Shown in pieces: positions 41,601 through 50,600 of a stretch of 64,000 nt of DNA (its first letter is position 1; the number at the start of each line of letters is the position of its first letter). Both the position numbers and the translations under genes were made by a program. Below the pieces are notes generated by a model. It searched no databases. It saw only the letters and a list, made by a program, of their open reading frames with translations, and was not told the origin of the DNA. The stretch is from Luidia sarsii (lineage: Eukaryota > Echinodermata > Asteroidea > Paxillosida > Luidiidae), in NCBI GenBank assembly GCA_949987565.1, contig OX465118.1, forward strand, positions 2,632,538-2,696,537, given 5' to 3'.

Positions 41601-44600
41601 TTTCTCATGTAATAATATTTGATATATGGTATATAATTCATGCTGAATATATCCATGTACATGTATATTAGATCTGTAGATAAACAAACCTACAGTTAGG
41701 GCACCTTGCCAAGGTAAATTGGGCAAACGTTTTGACATGTTTTTCTTATCGCTAATGTCACACCTACGCCTGGCCATGAAATTGTATGGGGATCAGGTAC
41801 AGGGCATGGCTTTCAATTGTGGAAATACCTGATAGTTGTGGAGTTCATATATTATGGGAAAATCTGCGGGGATCACTAAGACTTGTGCGCATGCAGACAT
41901 GCACGTACAGATCAGAACAAGAAAGGACTCTGAGAGCAGATGGAACAAACAGTCTCCTTGAAGGATTACAAGGCATGGGATGCTAGAGTCAATGTAGCCT
42001 GACAATCCCTCACGGTTGCCTGATTTAAATCACATTGATTTCAATCGCCAATTTCAATTGCATATTAAACCACTTGATTTGTTTTGAATCACTGATTTTA
42101 ATCAACTTTTATCAAAAAGTAGGTTTTTCTCTATTTTCTCTTTTTTTAATTCTCTTCAATTCAATCATTTTCAATTTTATACTAAGTGCTTTAGAGGCAC
42201 TTTTTTATTGTCCACAATCATTGGTCTAAAAGTAGTCTAAATAATAACCAGTATTGATCATTTTGTTTAATAAAAAAAAGAAGTAAATATCTGATTTAAA
42301 TGAAGAAAATCTGATTTAAATGAAGAAAATCTGATTTAAATGAAGAAAATCTGATTTAAATGAAGAAAATCTGATTTAAATGAAAACAATTCGATTAAAA
42401 AAAAACTTTGAGAAAAGTCCTGCTTTGTAATTTTAGTCAGTAAGCAGTTTGCAACATTTTTGTATTTAACACAATCTATTTTAAATGAAAACAATCCGAC
42501 TTAAATAAAAAGAATCTGATTTTTGTATTTAATGGTTGTTGTTTTTTAAAATTAACATCCCTGCAATCCCTACAAGGTGTATTGTAGATCTCTCCCAAGA
42601 GCACGAAAGCATTGCCTTTCAGAGAGCATCTGTGAGCCAATTTTCTCTCTATTTCACCAATTAATTAGAGGTCCCTAGCTGAGGAGGATGAGCTGTCCTC
42701 ATATCACTCTGCTCTCCTCAGCCCAAAAAGGTTCACTAACCATGCCCTAATGGAAATTTCATCACCAGAATTGAAGACGAAAAGGTGGGACTCAGTTAAG
42801 CCTACTACACAGTGGGAAATCAAACCCCAAGATAAGTTTCTGTGGCATTCCACCACACAAAAAGACAAATCAGCCAAAATGTCAGCTAAGAAAACTCGGC
42901 GGTGCTCCCCAGGAGAAACTGATTTTATCTTACGGTAGGCTGGCAATTGCTCACAAAGTGCAAGCAATGATTGTTATCATCACCATTGTTATGAGCGAAA
43001 ATAACCTGATAAGGATGCCAAATGTTCTGTAAAAAAAAAATGAAGCTTGGGGAAATGACTTGCTTTGATAGTGTGAAGCGTCACAATATGTCTGCTTTTT
43101 AATTTAAATAGCATGATATTGTTGCTTTGAATCGGAGCAAACAGTGCCGAGATAAAGGCTACATGTAGCTGAATGATTAGAAACATCACAAACAGGCACG
43201 AATGCCTAAAATGCATGACCATTTGCTGCACACGGGTAGTGAACTTGTTTACAATTTCCACACGAATTGCTTCTAGTTTCTACCCCTTTAAAGTATGCAG
43301 TTGGTCACTGTGCAAAACAATTAATGTCTAGTCATGTCCCATGGAAGACAGTCATGCACTGACATATTGGAGGAGTTCTGCTCACCAGAGATCAAGGGAA
43401 GTGACAGTGGACAGCTGTGAAGCTACCGTAAGAGTGCTTCTAGTCCCAAGAGTCTGATGCGGGATTCAATCTATAAGTTCAATACGTGGCAAGGCCCGTC
43501 CATCCAACCAATCTAGCCTGCTTGATGGCAGGCATCAGCCAGGTATGGACCAGCCAGTGCCTGGACATGTCTGCCTTCCCCAGTGGACTTTGTTACACGG
43601 CCCCTCATACATGCGTGTGTGCAGGCGCAGACGACTTTGGCCGGGTTTTCAAATGAATAAACCCACAGTCAGCATGGGTAATTTCAATCAACTAAGGGGT
43701 GTCTGAAGTTCTAGCCTCCAGTGGCATACCAAGCAGTTAAGTGGCAGGAAGGATTCACAGTGAGGAAGCAATTGACCGCATTTCCCATCTGCTGGAATCT
43801 GCAGCCATTAGGGCCATTCCTACTGCAAAAATAATCACGATTTGAATCATGATTCAAAAACCGGGGGTTTTTGCTCGCATTGAATTCACACAGGCCAAAA
43901 AATCAGGGGCGATTGCAGTTAGCAGTTGTGGTCAAATGATGGGCGTGTCCTTGAGGGTAGCCCACTCAGGGAGACATATAAACAAGCATAGCACTTCCTT
44001 TCAATCAGAGCGTGAGCATTGCATTGTGGGATAAAAAAACCCTGTTGCGATTCAGGAGCATTCCCACACACACCGTGTTGCAAATAAATGCGATTATTTG
44101 AAAACTCTCACTCTTAGTGGAGTCTTTATCGTGATTCAAATTGATAAAAAAAAATCGTGTTTATTTGGTGTTGTGGAAACTGCCCTTATATTGCACAAAT
44201 GCAGCACTCCACCAAGGAAAGAATGGTAAAACCCAAAAAACCTAACAAAACCCACATAATAAACTTGATGTTATGTTGACATCTACATGTATCTTAAACT
44301 TTTCCGTCAGAAAATATCTCAATGCCGCCCTGTTCAATGTATGACTTGCCTAGATATGATTTACAAATACCTTTTTATGTTAGTGCTTTAGGAATTCATA
44401 GCTTCTTATTTATCATTAATTGCCAGTCTTATAGTCTTCATGATAATGTGATGGGAATTTCCTGAAATGCTTGTTAAAAGCTTGAATACAACACTGGACA
44501 AAGGGTGTGGACCTTAGTGAGTACATGTAAGTACAGTACATGTACAATTGTATTTGACAACCAAATAACGCAGTGTGCTTACTGAATAGTAAACTCCAAC

Positions 44601-47600
44601 AACTATCCACAATTAACCTTTGAATCCTAGCAGATCTGTTATCTTCACAATGGCAATGTAAATAAGATAATCAAGGAGAATGGAAAAACCAGAATGGAAT
44701 AGTATTGTGAAATATTCTCCAATCGATTGGTGGACATGTACAAGTTACATGTACATCCATAGTAAATGTAACATTATTATAAAGACCTTGGCAGTGGGCA
44801 GTAAAGTTCCATTTTACTTGTGCAAGATCATAAATGAGACAAATTTAAGTCAATTTATGTGGACTGAACTATTGTATGCATTCTTAAATGAAGCCACAGA
44901 TACATTGACCAAGTACGGTGTACATATGTGAAGATAACAGGGGACATAGCACTAAGCTACCTGTGTGAGCATAGAGTAAAATGATTCTCTATTATGGTAG
45001 GCCTATATATACGTATAGTGCTGTCAAAACATTTCACGCATTTGTAAATTCAAAAAGGTCAGTAAATGCCGATGGATACATAAACTTCCAGGCGTCATAA
45101 AAATGTACGCCAACCTGTCAGTGTTACTGCACTTGAGCAGATAATGTGCGTGCTTGACATTAGGTTTTTCTTTCAGAGTGGGTAACATCCGTGGTTATTT
45201 CAAAGTCAATGAAACAAACCGAATTCGAACAATTTGTGAATACCTTACAGCAAAATCATGCAGTTTTGAGTACCGGTAGTCAACTGATGTAGAACTGCAT
45301 AAGTTTACGTTTGCACACACAGTACATGTACACACTAAATGTTGACATATTTGGCACTGTTAGCGCCATAGATGATTGCACAATGTTCCCTCCATACGTG
45401 TCATGTCCTGGGAAACCAACTTTGCCGACTTTCACTTCAACAATGACGGAGCAAAAGCAACTGCACGGAACTGCCATAGACAAACATTCTGCTCATTGTA
45501 TAGCTCTCTACCATATTCAATAGCCATACCATGGAACTTTCTAGACCCATTGCTGGAGTTTTGGAGCTGCAGTTGAACACTTCCCCATTCCTAAATTGTC
45601 ACACGAGTGAAAAACAGGCAGAATTTTCAATGCCTAATTTGAAACCATAATATTTGTTCAAAAAGCGAGAAACAGGTTTATTTTCAGTATCTCACACAAC
45701 CTTTCCCAATGGTCCTGCACAGATGTCAGATCCCACAACTCCTCTGAGATTTGATTATTTCAGGCGTGAAAAACAGGCAGAATTTTCAATGCCTAATTTG
45801 AAACCATAATATTTGTTCAAAAAGCGAGAAACAGGTTTATTTTCAGTATCTCACACAACCTTTCCCAATGGTCCTGCACAGATGTCAGATCCCACAACTC
45901 CTCTGAGATTTGATTATTTCAGGCGTGAAAAACAGGCAGAATTTTCAATGCCTAATTTGAAACCATAATATTTGTTCAAAAAGCGAGAAACAGGTTTATT
46001 TTCAGTATCTCACACAACCTTTCCCAATGGTCCTGCACAGATGTCAGATCCCACAACTCCTCTGAGATTTGATTATTTCAGGCGATTCTAGAAAACAAAA
46101 GCAATTTGAATCTTCATAAATTGGTTTTTGTTTCATGTGAAAATGGCTCTCAGTCTAAACATGCCCATTCTCCACCTGCAATCCACCTACCTTGAGTTTG
46201 CCCAACCATTGTGACAGCAAAATCAGTGGTAGCCGTGACGATAATGAAGATGAGGCCAATGACAATGAAGAGGATTATCACTGCCTTGAAGAGATGCCAG
46301 CAGACAATGTCATATGTAGACTTCTTGTGTTCCTCTATGGCTAGAACCTCCTCCACCTCCACATTTCTATACTTGCCCATACTGGCTAGTCAAATACAGC
46401 AGCACCAACTTTCTCAAATCGCAGGCTCCAAAAAATGTCCCACGCTTCAATCTACAGCCAAATCTTAGCTGGGGCGGACAAATAATCCTTGCAATCACTG
46501 ATATACAGTGTAATGTACACTCGGGCATGCGCACGGTGGAAGAGAGGCAAGGAGCAGCCAAATCCTATTGACATTTGTCTGTGTAGAGTAGTTCAAAGTA
46601 TTCCGGCTGTCTCTCCAAATATATCTGGGTGTAGAGACTCAAACTGCAAGTGCAGCACAGCAATAACGACCAATGCCTGGAGTGTTCACTGTCTGTTGAT
46701 CATTAAAAACCAGGTGATTAGACGCTAGGCACCAGCGTAGCCACTCTACCTCACACCGTGCGTTTGTAGAGCAGGGTCCAAAGAGTACTCGCGCATGATA
46801 AACACCAAGCAGACAGTCTTTCAACAGACGGCCTCGTCAGAGTTTCTCCATGTGTATCGGATGACAGCAGATCGATGTGTAATCAGCATCAGCAAAGGCT
46901 GGATGCGCTGCTAAAGCAAAACCTGTCCTTTAGAATCCCTTAAGTGTTCAGCAAAAAAGATGGTTTCCTTGAAATGTTTTACACTTGCAGGAATTTACTT
47001 GCTGGGCAGTTTGTGCTGATTGTTAGTTTGCCTTCTGCTGTAGGCAACAATGCTGCTTTTGCACTGCTTTGTTAGAAGCCAAACACTCCACAGTCATTTT
47101 GCTGCTGGATTCCAATCCACGGTTCACTGCAGACAGTCTAAGGTCATGAGCACTCCATAGTACAGAAGTCTTCCAGATCAATTCCTTCCCATTCATTTCC
47201 TCATGGCAAAACCAATTCTTGGTTGGCCGCAGTACATAGGTAGGCAATGTGTGTCAAACTCGCTGATTTCTTATGGCACTGGCATTGAGATAATCCCTGC
47301 CAGGTATCTGGTGATGTACATGTAGCTTTATAATCCCACGATGCGTCAGATGCCTTTCACTTCTCTCCCAAGCTGTCTACGGCAAAGTAGTAATAACGAC
47401 TATCAGCGAGAACCAACCACAGCTCCGCATCTCAGTCTCAACTCTCATTGGCTGCTCACTTCTTCTTCTTTTTTTTCTTAATTTTAATTTTTAATCATCA
47501 CGCCACTTGGGTTCCTGCCTCCACAAAGACTGGTGAATTCACCGCAGCGTTTGCCTTGCAATATTAAGCGCAGATTCATTTGTGCAAACCCAGCCCGCGA

Positions 47601-50600
47601 TCGCATCTATGATGGAGCAGTCTAAGAGCCTAGCGTGCACGCTGCCTCACAGACTGAGCGTACCACAATAGATTAGTGTTGGATGGATTCAGATCATATT
47701 GGTTTCTGCAGCTGAGGCGTATAATATAACCTGGGCTCCACACAGCGCGTTGGACTGTGCTGGGCTTCATAACAGGTGATGACTTACAGGCTACTTGAGG
47801 GTTATGGAAGAATTAACTGAGTTTTTCTGAATGGTAAAATACTAGCTGTACATGTAGACTCAACGTTCAGCAGTAGCTATGTCATACATCCAGGCAAACA
47901 GGTCTATTTTAAGGGATGACATTATTGGAATGTCCAAATGACTGTGCGCACATCTTCAGATATGGTGTTCAGCTTGTATCATAATACACACATGGACTAT
48001 AGTGACCTCGCACTGAATTCCAATGCAGAACTATGGTCCTTAGAAAACCTTAAAATTTAGTGGGCCTGACGTTTCGATCCTAGCAGGACCTTTCTCAAAG
48101 GCAGAGTGACAAGGACAAAACAGATACATGTACACGAAGGAAGGGGGGAGAGAGTGAAAGTTCTTAGTAATTAGTTATGATATAGGGATGCATGTAGACA
48201 TACATGTATGATCGTTCAAACAGTTAATACAGCATACATGTACAATGTACATGTGCATTCATACTTACTATACTGTCTTCTGTGCGAAACTGCACGCATT
48301 CCAGAATTTTTTTTTTCTAAAAATTTTGGAAATTCGTGATTGCTTTTAATAGGCAACCCATTTTGATTTTCTTTCTAATTTCAAAAATATACATGCAGAC
48401 TTACCCCAACCAATGGCTAATTAATGATTGATAAATGTGCTGTACATTGTATAACATAATTTCTGCTGCCCAAAGTACACTGAACAGTGTAGCACTATAA
48501 TGAACCTTAGCATCATAATTAACATAATTACTATGATCCCAATCACTGCCACAAAATCATCATTGACCCCCCCCCCCTACTTCTCCGATCAAATATATCC
48601 CAAGAATGAGAGTCATTTGACCTCACAGGAGGTGGATCAGTCTACAATGTACATAAAGGAGGTACAGGTATACATGTGTAAAGGTTGCTACCGTCTGCCG
48701 TATCGCAAGACTGCAAGATATTTACTCTGGCCCATTTTAAACCGTGGTACAAAATCCGCGGTAGACTTTTTTCTACTCAAAGTAAACATGTATTACGGTA
48801 TATAGTTGCAGAAAGAAATCCTAATGATATTATGCTCCTGGGAATATCGCAAGTGGCTAATGCAGTAAGCATGTAATGGTGGATGTAAGCAAGGACTAAC
48901 CAGAAAGCTGTAGTTTTGTAGAGAAATCACTACTCAGATGACAAAGCATGAAGCAAGTATCCATAATAAATGAGAAGAAATGTACGATGTCAGGAACCTA
49001 GTGACATTCACAATGGCAGTTCTTACCATTCTGGAGGGTTTTTTTTTACGCTGCCCTCAGGATGTGATGGAATAGAAGATTTCATGGAAGGAAAAGAAAT
49101 TCTTAAATATCTTGGCAAGAACATTACCAGAAGTATACAGCTATACAGCCGGATGTTTCAATCCTTGCAGGGCCTTTCCCAATGCCAGGATAAACAAGTC
49201 ACGGCCTCTTCACTTTTTACATTTACATTTTGGTAATTTAAGTCAGCAAACAGTTTACAACATTTTTGTATACAGGTATTACTTAAGTCAAAATATGTCA
49301 GACTGAACTGTTGATGTTAGATACTGTACATGTACATGTATGTAGAGTGTAGATGTAGTCCAAGCTCATTTCTTATTTAACCCAAAAATTGGGAAATCAA
49401 ATGTACCAAATCCTCTCTAGACTTGTGATTAATTTAACTGTCTACACAAGGATTAAACGAAATTCAGATTACCTTGCCTCTTTAGTTTCTATTTTGCTCA
49501 TCCTTAGTTCTGCTGTCGGGAATGATTTTGCCTTCATGGCATATCTCATCAGTTGAAATCATGTTGTACAAAAATCACTTCATTCAATCGTGTACATGTT
49601 TTCTGTTTTCTTCCGCTTTCCTAATAGAATGGGTTCATGGGGTATAGTGGTTTATGGGTACCGGACTACCGGTACATACATGTACATGTGTAGGGTTGAG
49701 GCTGGACTTATCTACAAAATACCAATGGTGATAATGCAAGCAAGTAGGACACAGAGAATGCTGATTTCAATCATCCCCAAGTTGACTGCAAAAGCATTTG
49801 GTTATGTAATACCGGTACGCAAATAAACACTACATAACAAATATAAGCACATACATGTAGGCTATAGACAGTTAAACACCTACATGTACCTACGTAGTGC
49901 AGATTGCAAAGCACACTGGCATAGAATGGTTTGAACTGTTTACTTTTTTATAGGTTACATGTACATATACATGTACCTGGCTGTCAATACCTTAATATAC
50001 ATGTATGTAGTTATGAAATAGAATAGTCATGACCTACAGTACAATGATTGGTCAATTCTTTTCATTTTCATATTATGTGCATGTCCCAACTCCCAATTGA
50101 ATGTAACTGCACCCAATGAGCATGGTAATGTTCATCCTACATCCTACAATCGTTGAATGGATACTGCTCAGAGGCAGAAGAAACATTGTCCTTGACAGAC
50201 AGAAGGTTCAGCAGTGATGTTGACAGAAACTTAATACTGTACTTGTGTGCGACTTTATGAAAACCACAGCGCTGCAAGACACTTCAAAATATCACAAGCC
50301 TTCTGCTCTCTTAAGTATTGATGTTGTAAAGGTGAGTGTCTATTGACAGCAAGGACTCATTCCAATATGGGACAAGGCACATCATTTCAATTAAAACTCA
50401 ACAGTTTTTCTTAAAATCTACATGTTTATAATATCCTCATATGGCTATTTCACTCAACATTTAACGCAGATGGTGAAATCTTTCTCTTCAAAGTACATGC
50501 AAAGAGTGACTACCTTACCGGTAATCATTATTTACATTTGGTGAGGACCCATCCATTTCATTGCACCCGGCAGTTAACAACCACCTAAGCCAACCATGCC

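Larger units (their letters stand above)
32372..46190. other. 13.8-kb intron downstream of the alternative N-terminal exons
   Basis: Phase 1 intron. Contents: SINE/repeat nest at 33820-34105, SINE family B pieces (34855-34985, 35095-35180), foldback (38713-38903), Tigger-like MITE (39870-40047), 20-bp tandem repeat (42291-42390), MITE (43808-44189) and the 159-bp triplication (45607-46083). Minus-strand open frames with hydrophobic runs (for example about 43100-43200) lack a matching phase 1 donor. No exon is supported. Confidence 0.6.

Noticed and set aside
42989..43261. Minus-strand frame with a leader-like run (MVMHFRHSCLFVMFLIIQL) as another alternative first exon
   Set aside because: The only phase 1 donor candidate downstream is GTTATT with poor consensus, and the rest of the frame is low-quality AT-rich sequence.
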